NCBI GenBank assembly: GCA_902767225.1
Contig: CACXGN010000004.1
Span: 1 to 32,567, forward strand
Origin: an uncultured Eubacteriales bacterium
GTDB lineage: Bacteria > Bacillota > Clostridia > Christensenellales > Borkfalkiaceae
DNA: 32,567 nt
Direction: 5' to 3'
Shown in pieces: positions 5,732 through 14,239 of the stretch (its first letter is position 1; each line of letters begins with the position of its first letter). The notes beneath the pieces are model-generated. The model saw only the letters and a program-made list of their open reading frames with translations. It was not told the origin of the DNA and did not search any database. The position numbers and the translations under genes are program-made.

Positions 5732-7228
5732 CTATTTTTCGTTTACTTTATCGATAAACTTCTTAAATTGCGCTATGCCCTTTTCCGTTTGCTTAAACAC
5801 GCCGCAGTTTTCAAGCAGCGCAAAGAACACGTTCGCTACTTCGGTTTTCAAAATTTCGTCTACGTTTTCCTTTGTAAACTTATATTTTTTCTTTAATTCT
5901 TCGCTCCAAGCGTAGTGCTTTTTAAGCGTTTCGTCGTTTAAAATATCTTCTCCGTTTACAAGTTTTTCGGCAAGGCAAGACAGTTCGGTTTTAAGCCTTG
6001 CGGGAAGAACGGCAAGCCCCATAACTTCGATAAGCCCGATATTTTCTTTCTTTATGTTATGATACTCCGGATGTGCGTGGAAAACCCCCATAGGATATTC
6101 TTCGCTTGTTATATTATTTCTTAAAACGACGTCAAGTTCATAAAGCCCCAAATCGTTTTTCCTTGCGATGGGAGTTATCGCGTTATGCGGTGTGTCGTCG
6201 GTAACGGCAAATACCCCCGCTTCTTCGTCCGAATAGTTCGACCAAACGTTATAAATATCCCCGAAAGCGTCGGCAAGCGCGTCTTTATCGGCACTTTCTA
6301 TCCTTATTACGGACAGCGGCCATTTTATAAGTTTAGCGTTTACATTTTTATGGTTAACAAGCGGCACTTCGGCTAAAACCGGTGCGTCCTGAATAGGAAA
6401 TCTATACTTGCCGCCCTGAAAATGTTCGTGGGCAAGGATAGATCCGCCGACTATCGGCAGCCCCGCGTTTGAACCGATAAAATAGTGCGGCAAGAACGTA
6501 ACGAAGTCTAAAAGTTTTTTGACTACGTCTTTATTGATAACCATAGGCTTATGTTCTTTTGATAGCACTATGCAATGTTCGTTATAATACGAATATGGCG
6601 AATATTGCATAAAAAAGTCGCTTCCGCAAAGTTTGAAAGGAATAAGCCTTATATTTCCCCTTGCCGGGTGATTAAGCCTACCCGAATACCCTTCGTTCTC
6701 TTTGCACAGTAAGCACATGGGATAGTTGTTTTTCGGCAAGAACTTTTGCCTTTCAATATCCTTGGGATCTTTTTCGGGCTTACTTAGGTTGATGGATATA
6801 TCTATTCTACCGTATCTGTCGTCTTTTTTAGTCCATCTTAAATCTTTTACGATACGGTATTTTCTGACGTAGTTGGTCGCCATTGAAAAATCGTAAAACC
6901 AGTCGGTGGCTTTTTCTCTGCTCTCGTTATAAAGCGAATAAAATTTTTCGATGACGGCGGACGGTCTGTCCACCAAAAGGCTTATGAGTCGCGTGTCGAA
7001 TATATCGCGTTCGGAAACGGTGTCGTTTATTATTCCCTTTTCCACGGCGTAGTCGTCGAACTTTTCGCAAAGTTCTTCGAGCGAAATATCGAGCGCGCGC
7101 CCTTCTTTATATTCGTCAAGCCCCAAAAATTCTATGATTTTATTCTTGAAATATACGACGTCTTGATCTTTTATAAGTTCTTTATCCAGAGCGTATTTTA
7201 TAAGCGTGTCAATTAAATCGTAAATCAT
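5732..7228 (-). CDS. galT: UDP-glucose--hexose-1-phosphate uridylyltransferase, class II GalT
   Basis: A 498-residue cytoplasmic enzyme of the Leloir pathway that exchanges galactose 1-phosphate with UDP-glucose. The length and the all-protein similarity pattern match the class II (Firmicutes) GalT family rather than the ~350-residue class I. HPARGNIRLIPF lies at about 187-198, and the nucleotide-binding histidine motif HEHFQGG at 267-273. TPHNAITP and HAHPEYHNIKKENIG lie further on. The start overlaps the galK stop by ATGA (7225-7228), with AAGGAG inside the galK end, so the two are translationally coupled. Confidence 0.95.
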   Translation of the reverse strand: MIYDLIDTLIKYALDKELIKDQDVVYFKNKIIEFLGLDEYKEGRALDISLEELCEKFDDYAVEKGIINDTVSERDIFDTRLISLLVDRPSAVIEKFYSLYNESREKATDWFYDFSMATNYVRKYRIVKDLRWTKKDDRYGRIDISINLSKPEKDPKDIERQKFLPKNNYPMCLLCKENEGYSGRLNHPARGNIRLIPFKLCGSDFFMQYSPYSYYNEHCIVLSKEHKPMVINKDVVKKLLDFVTFLPHYFIGSNAGLPIVGGSILAHEHFQGGKYRFPIQDAPVLAEVPLVNHKNVNAKLIKWPLSVIRIESADKDALADAFGDIYNVWSNYSDEEAGVFAVTDDTPHNAITPIARKNDLGLYELDVVLRNNITSEEYPMGVFHAHPEYHNIKKENIGLIEVMGLAVLPARLKTELSCLAEKLVNGEDILNDETLKKHYAWSEELKKKYKFTKENVDEILKTEVANVFFALLENCGVFKQTEKGIAQFKKFIDKVNEK

Positions 7229-8394
7229 TTTATTCTCCTTGGACCGGAAACTATATCTACCTGATATACGTTCGGCATAATCCCCGTTTGTTGATAGTAT
7301 TCTTCGGTAACCGCGTTTTTCAAAAGTTCAAAATCGGATTTTTTAATAAGCGCGATAGCGCATCCGCCGAAACCAGCGCCCGTCATCCTTGCGCCTACCG
7401 CACAAGTTTTTCTCGCTATATCCGTAATAACGTCTAAATGCTTTCCGGTAACTTCGTATAAATTTTTAAGAGATTCGTGCGACTCGTTTAATAGCGCGCC
7501 GAGTTTTTGTATATCTTTTCTTTCAAGCGCGGCGGCAAACTCTTTCACCCTTGCGTTTTCGCTAATGCAATGCAGAGTTCTGTTAAAAAGTATATTATCG
7601 GATAAAACCGACTTTATCTCGTCTATCTTTTCCATCGGCAATTCGCACAAGTTTTTTACCGAATATTTATCTTTAAGAATTTTAAGCGCGCTTTCGCACT
7701 CGGTAACGCGGTCGTTATACTTTGACTCTACAAGTTTATGCGGAACGTTAGTTTGCAATATGGCAAAGGTATATTCCCCCAAGTCCATATCGATATATTT
7801 ATAATCTAAACTTGCGCAGTCAAGCATAATAGCCTTGTTTTCTTTTCCGAGCCCTATTGCCGCCTCGTCCATAATTCCGCACTTTAATCCGCAGTAGTCG
7901 TTCTCGGTCTCTTTTGCGTATAAAATAACGTCCATCGCGGAAAGGTTAAGCCCGTAAGCGTCGCCTATAATATAGCATACGAGATCTAAAAGCGACGCGG
8001 AAGAAGAAAGCCCCGAGCCCATAGGTATTTCGGAAGTGATAAATACGTTAAGCCCCCTATCTATCTTAAAGCCTTTTTTAATGAGAGTATAAAAAACCCC
8101 GTATCCGTAGTTTGCCCAGCCGTAAGACTTGTCGTATTCAAGATCGCTTATTTTTCTTTCGTATAGTTTATCGAATCCGTCGGATAAAAAGCATATCTTA
8201 TCGTCATCGCGAAATGAAACGTATGCGGTGATATAAAGCGATATCGCCGCAGGCAGCACCATGCCGCCGTTATAGTCGATATGCTCGCCGATAAGGTTTA
8301 TCCTTGCGGGCGAACGATAGATAAACTCTGCGTCAGAGCCGAAAGTTTGCTTAAAAATTTTCTCTTTTTCAGTCATATTGTTTATTGCCGTCAT
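7225..8394 (-). CDS. galK: Galactokinase
   Basis: A 389-residue GHMP kinase that phosphorylates galactose at C1 with ATP. The galactokinase signature INLIGEHIDYNGGMVLPAA is at residues 32-50, the ATP loop MGSGLSSSASL at 125-135, the catalytic Asp in CGIMDEA at 176, and the third motif GARMTGAGFGG at 334-344. The first ATG has AAGG about 12 nt upstream and is preferred over Met7, which has no ribosome site. It is the first gene of galKT, transcribed from a recognisable promoter. No epimerase galE or regulator is adjacent. Confidence 0.95.
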   Translation of the reverse strand: MTAINNMTEKEKIFKQTFGSDAEFIYRSPARINLIGEHIDYNGGMVLPAAISLYITAYVSFRDDDKICFLSDGFDKLYERKISDLEYDKSYGWANYGYGVFYTLIKKGFKIDRGLNVFITSEIPMGSGLSSSASLLDLVCYIIGDAYGLNLSAMDVILYAKETENDYCGLKCGIMDEAAIGLGKENKAIMLDCASLDYKYIDMDLGEYTFAILQTNVPHKLVESKYNDRVTECESALKILKDKYSVKNLCELPMEKIDEIKSVLSDNILFNRTLHCISENARVKEFAAALERKDIQKLGALLNESHESLKNLYEVTGKHLDVITDIARKTCAVGARMTGAGFGGCAIALIKKSDFELLKNAVTEEYYQQTGIMPNVYQVDIVSGPRRIK

Positions 8395-8432
8395 ATCTTT
8401 ATTAAACCTTAATTCAGGTTTTATTTATATAT

Positions 8433-8460
8433 ATTATACACTAAATATATTAAATTTCAA
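8433..8460 (-). promoter_or_regulatory. Promoter of galK-galT
   Basis: On the minus strand TTGAAA (8455-8460) and TATAAT (8433-8438) are 16 nt apart. Confidence 0.75.
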
Positions 8461-8479
8461 GGGGTAAATCATCTAATAA

Positions 8480-8501
8480 AAAAACGGCTTACGCCGTTTT
8501 T
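8480..8501 (-). terminator. Terminator of the exonuclease gene
   Basis: Stem 8480-8488 with 8493-8501 around TTAC, followed on the minus strand by a T run. It overlaps the stop codon of the exonuclease gene. Confidence 0.85.
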
Positions 8502-9168
8502 AATTTTCGGAAATATCTATCCCTTTTGCCCGAAGCATATCGCCTATCGACGCGATCCCTTTTCTGACCTTGCCCTTTTTAAATCCGCTTTGCCCGTGCC
8601 CGTCTTTAATTTCGCCTATAAGCGCGTTTTCGAGCAACTCTTCGATACTTTTGCCGTGTTTAGCCGAAAGCCCTTTTAAAACCAGCATCGTCGCCCTTGC
8701 GTCAATAAGCGCGTTATGCATTTTATCTTTTATCTCTATCCCCAAAAAGTTGAGCATTTTCTCTAACCCCGGATTATAATCGAGTTTTTCTTGAGCTTTA
8801 TAAATTTCACCAAGATCGTAAAATTTAAAGTTAATAAACGGCAACGAATACCTTACGCTTTCGTCCGCCAAAAAGTGCGCGTCGCCACGGGTGTTCTGCC
8901 CGATTATCTTTACGTTTTTATCCGTGATAAGCGCTCTTATCTTATCGTAAAACTCCGGATAAGCGGGATAATTTTTATATTCTTCTTCAGAAAAACTTAA
9001 AAGGTTTTCGATAGTGAACGGATCGAAAGAACTTGCGGGATTTATAACGATTTCTTCAAAAGAAAGTTCGTTAAAGTCCCCGTCCGTTAAAACGTATCCG
9101 AATTCGCATATTTTGCCCGTTCCCTTAAAACAGTTGGCGCACTCGATATCAAAAAATAAATAGTTCAT
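8500..9168 (-). CDS. DEDDh 3'-5' exonuclease, DnaQ-like
   Basis: A 222-residue stand-alone exonuclease domain. Motif I is DIE (Asp7, Glu9), motif II centres on Asp96 in GQNTRGDAHFL, and motif III is HNALIDA with His151 and Asp156, the H-x4-D arrangement of the DEDDh class. The family includes the DnaQ/epsilon proofreading subunit, RNase T and oligoribonuclease. The sequence does not say whether this one acts on DNA or RNA. The C-terminal 50 residues hold a basic GFKKGKVRKG stretch and could contact nucleic acid. It is monocistronic, between terminators. Confidence 0.85.
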   Translation of the reverse strand: MNYLFFDIECANCFKGTGKICEFGYVLTDGDFNELSFEEIVINPASSFDPFTIENLLSFSEEEYKNYPAYPEFYDKIRALITDKNVKIIGQNTRGDAHFLADESVRYSLPFINFKFYDLGEIYKAQEKLDYNPGLEKMLNFLGIEIKDKMHNALIDARATMLVLKGLSAKHGKSIEELLENALIGEIKDGHGQSGFKKGKVRKGIASIGDMLRAKGIDISEN

Positions 9169-9231
9169 ACTTAATAATATAATTTTAACATAAACGCCGA
9201 ACTAAATAAACTGTTTTTATAATATATCGTA

Positions 9232-9265
9232 AAAAAAGCGTATGCAAGATTGCATACGCTTTTTT
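9232..9265 (-). terminator. Terminator of the phage-tail-like cassette
   Basis: A 16-bp arm pair (9232-9247 with 9250-9265) with GCGTATGCAA at its core and flanking A/T runs. It lies directly after the stop at 9269. Confidence 0.9.
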
Positions 9266-9268
9266 CTA

Positions 9269-10567
9269 TCAGTTGATTTTTTTCCAGTAGCTTATACCTA
9301 CCGTATCCGGCGGCAAACTTCCGGCGACTTCGAACTGAGTATTTTCCTTAAACGAGTTTAAAGATAGCAATTTGTTTTTTACCGTTTCGTCCGTGATCTC
9401 GTATTCCGTTTCGGTATTTTTCGCGTATAAAATCGTGATCGGATTGCCGCTCTGCGTTTCGCCTTGTATAAAGCTTGTCCAATTTGCCAGGCTTACAAAA
9501 CCTTGAAGGCGGAAAACCAGATTGTCTTGTTCTACTCTGAAAGTATAAGCCTCTGAAAGATCTTCGTCGTAAACAAAATGAGAGCAAAGTCCTATCCCTG
9601 TGAAGCCGTTGGTAATTTTGGTATAAAACCTTATATTTCCGTCTCCGTTAATATCGGTTATTCCCCGCCAACTTTCATTTCCCGTAAGCACTTTAATTTC
9701 GGTATTCTTTTTATAGACCGCCTTTTTTAATACGTTATCTACCGAAAGAACGTCTGTCTTTTCACCCAACTTGTTTAGCGAAAAAGAGCCGGCGTTTTCA
9801 CCTTTAAGGTCGGCTTCCGTAATCGAAATATAATTCCTGCCGCTGAAATCTTCATAAGGATACGTCCCTTTTGTAAGGGATATGTTTTCAAGTTTTGCGT
9901 AGTAATAGGTAACGTCGCTAGATACCATGTTGGTATACCACGCTAAGCGTAATTCGCAATCTTCGGGAAGGATTATCCAAAACCCCTTTGAAGCGTTTTC
10001 GGCGTCTCCCCCGCAGGAAAATACCGTTCGGATGGTCGTTGCTTCGCTAGTTACGCTCCATACCAAAATCTCGTTTCTTCTGCTTACGTCCGGAGTGTTT
10101 CGCGCGGTAAAGTTAAAAGACATATAGTAGTTCCCCACCGTAACTTTCGGCAAGTCGAACCTAACTATTCCGCTAAGAGAAGTAAAACTTCCGTAGCACG
10201 AAAACGAATTAGACGATAATCTTTCATACGTTACCGCCTGCGTATGCGTGTGATAGTCCGTGCAAAAAAGATTTGTTCCGCTCGAATAGATTTCTATTCC
10301 ATCTGATAAAACGCTCTTGATTTCTTTGGGGGAAGTTCGGCTAGGGTTAGCATCCTGAACGCTTTTCCCTTGTATAGAATACGATCTTAGCGGCTCTAAA
10401 ACGCTGTCAGTAAGCCTTGCCGTAGCACCGCCCGAAACGGAAGCGCTTTCCGCAAAGTTATAACTTAATCCGCATACGTTGATTTTATCTATCGGCTTAC
10501 CGTTTATTTTTTTAGGATAAAGATGCGTCGCCCCGTCAAAATATTTTATTTTACTTATAACGCTCAT
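9269..10567 (-). CDS. Putative phage tail/baseplate appendage protein
   Basis: 432 residues from ATG 10567. An alternative GTG two codons earlier is less likely because AAGGGG lies 5 nt before the ATG. There is no signal peptide or membrane segment. The protein is rich in Ser, Thr, Asn and aromatic residues and alternates short beta strands. It has a jelly-roll-like middle (about 130-240) and NGDGNIRFYTK-type strands later, as in phage minor tail and carbohydrate-binding appendages. The assignment rests mainly on its coupling to the BppU-like gene, whose stop is 9 bp upstream. I do not recognise a specific family. Confidence 0.5.
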   Translation of the reverse strand: MSVISKIKYFDGATHLYPKKINGKPIDKINVCGLSYNFAESASVSGGATARLTDSVLEPLRSYSIQGKSVQDANPSRTSPKEIKSVLSDGIEIYSSGTNLFCTDYHTHTQAVTYERLSSNSFSCYGSFTSLSGIVRFDLPKVTVGNYYMSFNFTARNTPDVSRRNEILVWSVTSEATTIRTVFSCGGDAENASKGFWIILPEDCELRLAWYTNMVSSDVTYYYAKLENISLTKGTYPYEDFSGRNYISITEADLKGENAGSFSLNKLGEKTDVLSVDNVLKKAVYKKNTEIKVLTGNESWRGITDINGDGNIRFYTKITNGFTGIGLCSHFVYDEDLSEAYTFRVEQDNLVFRLQGFVSLANWTSFIQGETQSGNPITILYAKNTETEYEITDETVKNKLLSLNSFKENTQFEVAGSLPPDTVGISYWKKIN

Positions 10568-10576
10568 ACACACCCC

Positions 10577-11692
10577 TTACGCGTTTAATATATTAAGAGT
10601 AACAGAGCCGTCCTGATTTTCGGTTACCGATATATTTGTTTTTAGTAAATACGACGAAAGATCGACCTTCTGCGTTTCCAAAGCGGAAATTTTATAATAT
10701 CCCGCGATAAAATATCCTTGTAATTTTAATGCGGAAGTTATATCCGCGTCGCTCGTATAGGAATACGCGGTGCTGTTTTCCATCACTTGCGAGATCCATA
10801 GATCGGGAACTTCGGTCGAAATTATATATACGTTCTGACCTACGTTATAATAGTTTTTATCTCTCGTTAAAATATCCGCGATAAAATCCGAATAAGAAGA
10901 AAAGGCAACGCTCTTGTTCGCGCCTTTAACGGCGCTTTCCACCGTTCCCACTCTGCCGGTAAGCGCGGTAAGATCGTCTTCCGTGTCCGAAAGATCTCCG
11001 TTTAGCGAAGAAATAGAAGAATTTACGGTAGATATTTTGCCGTCTACGTATTCTTTGTTCGCAATATCCGAAGACGATAACGGTGCGGAGACGGCCGCTC
11101 TTCCGAGACTGTCACGCATCATTATCGTTCCGCCGACCGAAGACGAATCATACGGCATAAGAACGTTCGTTCCGTTTTCGTTGGTGGCGTAAATTTTTTT
11201 AAGCGCGCTCGATTTATCGAGTTTTCCGTCAAGGTTGCCGCTAAGTGTTGAAATGTTTCCGTATAAAACCGAAATCGCGGAAAGAATCTCTTCGTAAGAG
11301 TCGGTTGCCTGAGGTTCGAAATCGGCGTTTCCTTCTTCAACCGTGAATTGAGAAGTGGCGGTGGCAAGCCTTTCGCCGTTTCCGTTCGTTATAAAAAACT
11401 GAACGGTCATTATGCCGCAGAGTGCCGTAACGGCGGTAGGAACCGCAAACTTAAACACGTTTACTCCGTTGCCTAGTTCGTCGGTTATGCCCGCAAGTTC
11501 GGTTGAGGATATACACTCTAAAACGTAGTTATCCGAAATTTCTCCGTTAGGGAAAGTAAAAGTTGCGGTAATTACGTTGGTTGCCGATGTCGGGCAGATA
11601 AAGTAAATGTCGTTGGCTTTTTTAGAGCCTTGAAATATGCGCTCGGGCACTATACCGTTGGGCGTGCCGTCGGCGCGAAATGAAAAAATCAT
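10577..11692 (-). CDS. BppU-like phage baseplate upper protein
   Basis: 371 residues. Residues 1-140 are a beta-sandwich (IVPERIFQGS, FTFPNGEISDNYVLEC, GIMTVQFFITNG, ATSQFTVEEG) resembling the BppU N-terminal domain that anchors receptor-binding proteins to siphophage baseplates. It is followed by a helical linker, a GGTIMMRDSLGRA segment, the ANKEYVD motif common in tail fibres, and Ser/Thr-rich heptads suggesting a trimeric coiled coil (about 215-255). ATG 11692 has AAGGAG 6 nt upstream. Only this gene and the next form the phage module; no capsid, portal, lysis or integrase gene is in the window. Confidence 0.6.
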   Translation of the reverse strand: MIFSFRADGTPNGIVPERIFQGSKKANDIYFICPTSATNVITATFTFPNGEISDNYVLECISSTELAGITDELGNGVNVFKFAVPTAVTALCGIMTVQFFITNGNGERLATATSQFTVEEGNADFEPQATDSYEEILSAISVLYGNISTLSGNLDGKLDKSSALKKIYATNENGTNVLMPYDSSSVGGTIMMRDSLGRAAVSAPLSSSDIANKEYVDGKISTVNSSISSLNGDLSDTEDDLTALTGRVGTVESAVKGANKSVAFSSYSDFIADILTRDKNYYNVGQNVYIISTEVPDLWISQVMENSTAYSYTSDADITSALKLQGYFIAGYYKISALETQKVDLSSYLLKTNISVTENQDGSVTLNILNA

Positions 11693-11773
11693 AAAAACTC
11701 CTTTTTTATTGGCTATTAAACCACCGATTTTTATCTATTCAAGCGGTTACTGACAAAAATTTGCAAATAAAAA

Positions 11774-11800
11774 GCCGCTCACCGTGATTAGGTAAGCGGC
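11774..11800 (-). terminator. Terminator of the SDR gene
   Basis: A 10-bp stem with one mismatch (GCCGCTCACC with GGTAAGCGGC, loop GTGATTA), followed on the minus strand by TTTTTATTT. Confidence 0.85.
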
Positions 11801-11815
11801 AATATTAAATTAGAT

Positions 11816-12658
11816 TTAACCGTTGCGTTTTTTCTTTTTGAATTCTTTTTGCCCCGCCGTGCTTCCGCCGTCGCAAAGTATATCAACCCCCGCAAGGTAT
11901 CCGTTGCGTTCATCCGCAAGGGTAGCTATGGCATAGCCTAGTTCTTCCGGCTTTCCCATACGCTCTTCCGCGGAAAAGGCGATAAGGTATCCGCCGTTTT
12001 CTTTTTCGGCGTTGCCCATATCGGTTGCTATAAGCCCCGGGCTTAAAGATACAACCCTTATACCCTTTTTGCCGTATTCAAAGGCACATTTAGCGGAATA
12101 CCAGCAAACGAAGTTTTTAGAGATAGCATAAGCAAACCCCGCCTTTTGATAATCGGTTTTTGCAAGGTTTGCACGCTTTAATATCTTTTTAACGAATAGT
12201 TCTTCGTTCGTTTCCGCAAGATAATATGCTTTTTTTGGAATAATGAATTTAGGTAAAGAATACGCGGAGTTAGAAGATATATCCACGATAACGCTTCCCT
12301 TTTTCATCAATTTTGAAAACTCCTGATTGACGTAAACCGTTCCCAAAGCGTTTATACGCAATAGCTTTTCGCCGTTGGTTTGTGCAGGGCTCATACCTGC
12401 GGAATTTATTACGTTTTTTATCTCGCCAAGGCTTGCCGCATATTCGGCAAGCGCGCGAACGCTTTCCCTATCGGAAGTATCTACCGCGTGAGCATAGGCT
12501 TCGAACCCAAGCCCTTTTAACTCTTCAAGCGCCTTTTCGAGTTTAGAAACAGTTCTGCCGGCTATAACTATAATCTTGTTTTTCGGCATCTGCTTTGCCG
12601 CTTCTAATCCCATTCCGCTGCCGCCGCCCGTAACGACGCATACCGTTTTTTCGCTCAT
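11816..12658 (-). CDS. Short-chain dehydrogenase/reductase (SDR)
   Basis: A 280-residue NAD(P)-dependent oxidoreductase with a Rossmann fold. The cofactor loop TGGGSGMG is at 10-17, NSAG at 85-88, the catalytic Ser at 128-129 (DISSNSAYS), and YAISK places Tyr177 and Lys181. About 45 residues separate Ser and Tyr, far more than the usual ~13. They form an extra helical insertion (about 133-172), seen in some 3-alpha-hydroxysteroid dehydrogenase-like SDRs. The C terminus is basic (KEFKKKKRNG). The substrate cannot be named. It is monocistronic with its own promoter and terminator, and AAAGGAGA precedes the ATG. Confidence 0.87.
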   Translation of the reverse strand: MSEKTVCVVTGGGSGMGLEAAKQMPKNKIIVIAGRTVSKLEKALEELKGLGFEAYAHAVDTSDRESVRALAEYAASLGEIKNVINSAGMSPAQTNGEKLLRINALGTVYVNQEFSKLMKKGSVIVDISSNSAYSLPKFIIPKKAYYLAETNEELFVKKILKRANLAKTDYQKAGFAYAISKNFVCWYSAKCAFEYGKKGIRVVSLSPGLIATDMGNAEKENGGYLIAFSAEERMGKPEELGYAIATLADERNGYLAGVDILCDGGSTAGQKEFKKKKRNG

Positions 12659-12688
12659 AATATATAGTCTCCTTTTTTTTCGGTTGTA

Positions 12689-12717
12689 ATTTTATCATAA
12701 AAATAATAAAAACGCAA
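12689..12717 (-). promoter_or_regulatory. Promoter of the SDR gene
   Basis: On the minus strand TTGCGT (12712-12717) and TAAAAT (12689-12694) are 17 nt apart. Confidence 0.65.
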
Positions 12718-12791
12718 TAAAAAAAGACAACTCCTTAACTTTGCGTTCGATTATAAACCTTAATTAAAGTATTGCCTTTTTATAATTTTTA

Positions 12792-13376
12792 TTATTCTAA
12801 GTTTTGCCACTTTTTATCTTTTTCGCTTAAAATTATCGGAGTGCCGTCTTTTAAGGTATATCCCTTGCCGTCCGCCGTTCCGTTATATTCGCCTATAACG
12901 CCCCAGTCCACTCCGATTTTAGGATCGTTCCACGCAATACCCACTTCGTCGTTCGGGTGATAAAAGTCCGTCACCTTATAGCAAAATTCCGCAACGGGAG
13001 AAAGAACCAAAAATCCGTGCGCAAAACCTTCGGGGATTAAAAACTGCTTTTTGTTTTCTTCCGATAATTCCACGGCAAACCACTTGCCGAAAGTAGAAGA
13101 TCCTTTTCTTAAATCTACGGCTACGTCAAGCACTTTGCCGCGGATCACCCGCACGAGTTTGCATTGCGGAAAGTTTTTCTGAAAGTGCAACCCGCGAAGA
13201 ACACCTTTAACGCTCATAGACTGATTGTCCTGAACGAAAGTTTTCGTAAATCCGAATTCTTTTAGATCGTTGTAGTTGTAAGTTTCTGTAAAGTAGCCGC
13301 GTTCGTCTCCGTGCACGGCGGGCTCTATTATCCAAAGCCCTTCTATATCCGTTTTAGTAACTTTAATTTGTGCCAT
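12792..13376 (-). CDS. rfbC: dTDP-4-dehydrorhamnose 3,5-epimerase
   Basis: 194 residues, cupin fold, third step of dTDP-L-rhamnose synthesis. FVQDNQSMS, VLRGLHFQ (catalytic His64), the GFAHGF strand (His120) and the Tyr133 region (EFCYKVTDFY) match RmlC. The frame opens upstream to 13424, but ATG 13376 overlaps the rfbD stop in TAATG and has GGAG 8 nt ahead, giving the normal length. It is the last gene of the flippase-licD-rfbABDC operon. No obvious terminator follows. Confidence 0.94.
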   Translation of the reverse strand: MAQIKVTKTDIEGLWIIEPAVHGDERGYFTETYNYNDLKEFGFTKTFVQDNQSMSVKGVLRGLHFQKNFPQCKLVRVIRGKVLDVAVDLRKGSSTFGKWFAVELSEENKKQFLIPEGFAHGFLVLSPVAEFCYKVTDFYHPNDEVGIAWNDPKIGVDWGVIGEYNGTADGKGYTLKDGTPIILSEKDKKWQNLE

Positions 13377-14239
13377 TATATTTCTCCGATTTCTTTTAAG
13401 TATCTGCCTAATGCGTCCTGCCAAGTGGGTAGCGGCTTAAATCCCGCTTTTATTAATTTGCTTTTATCCAGCCTGCTGTTAAAAGGGCGTTTCGCTTTCG
13501 ACAGTCCGTATTCCGCAGTAGTGACCGGTATCACCTTCGTGCTTAATCCGGCTTGACGGTATATCTCTTTCGTAAAGTCGAACCAAGAAATATATCCGCC
13601 TTCGTTAGTCGCGTGGTAATACCCGTATTTTTCGGTTTCTATCATATCCACAAGCAGTCTTGCAAGATCGAAGGTATAAGTCGGCGTGCCTATCTGGTCG
13701 TTCACCACTTTAACCGCATCGTGAGTTTTACCTACGGATAGCATCGTTTTAACGAAGTTTTTGCCGTTTTTACCGAACACCCAAGCGATACGGACGATAA
13801 AATACTTTTTAAGCGTCGTTGCGACCGAAAGTTCGCCGCCGAGTTTGCTTGCCCCGTAAACGTTTATGGGGGCGTAGTCTTTACAGTCGGCGTCCCACGG
13901 GGTATCCCCGCTGCCGTCAAAAACGTAGTCCGTGGAAATATACATCATCTTCGCGCCGATCTTCGCGCAAGCGTTCGCTATATATTTTGTGCCGGACTGG
14001 TTTATCGCAAATACCTTTTGGCGGACATCTTCGTCTTCCGCGTTATCTACCGCCGTCCACGCGGCGCAATGAATAACGGCGTCCGGCTGAACTTTTTCTA
14101 TAAATTCCGAAACGGCGCTCTCTACGGTAATATCCATTTCTTCAACGTCTACTCCGATAGCGGTATGGCCTTTTCTTTCGAGTTCGCATTTAACGTCGTA
14201 TCCTAACTGCCCTTTAACCCCTGTTACTAGAACTTTCAT
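13376..14239 (-). CDS. rfbD: dTDP-4-dehydrorhamnose reductase
   Basis: A 287-residue SDR-extended enzyme that reduces dTDP-4-keto-L-rhamnose to dTDP-L-rhamnose. The cofactor loop GVKGQLG is at 7-13, the STDYVFDG signature at 102-109, and YGASK gives Tyr128 and Lys132. Its ATG directly follows the rfbB stop (TAA ATG), and its own stop overlaps rfbC by one base, so the three genes are translationally linked. Confidence 0.95.
   Translation of the reverse strand: MKVLVTGVKGQLGYDVKCELERKGHTAIGVDVEEMDITVESAVSEFIEKVQPDAVIHCAAWTAVDNAEDEDVRQKVFAINQSGTKYIANACAKIGAKMMYISTDYVFDGSGDTPWDADCKDYAPINVYGASKLGGELSVATTLKKYFIVRIAWVFGKNGKNFVKTMLSVGKTHDAVKVVNDQIGTPTYTFDLARLLVDMIETEKYGYYHATNEGGYISWFDFTKEIYRQAGLSTKVIPVTTAEYGLSKAKRPFNSRLDKSKLIKAGFKPLPTWQDALGRYLKEIGEI

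Noticed and set aside
13377..13424. N-terminal extension of rfbC
   Set aside because: It overlaps rfbD, and ATG 13376 with its GGAG site gives the normal RmlC N terminus.
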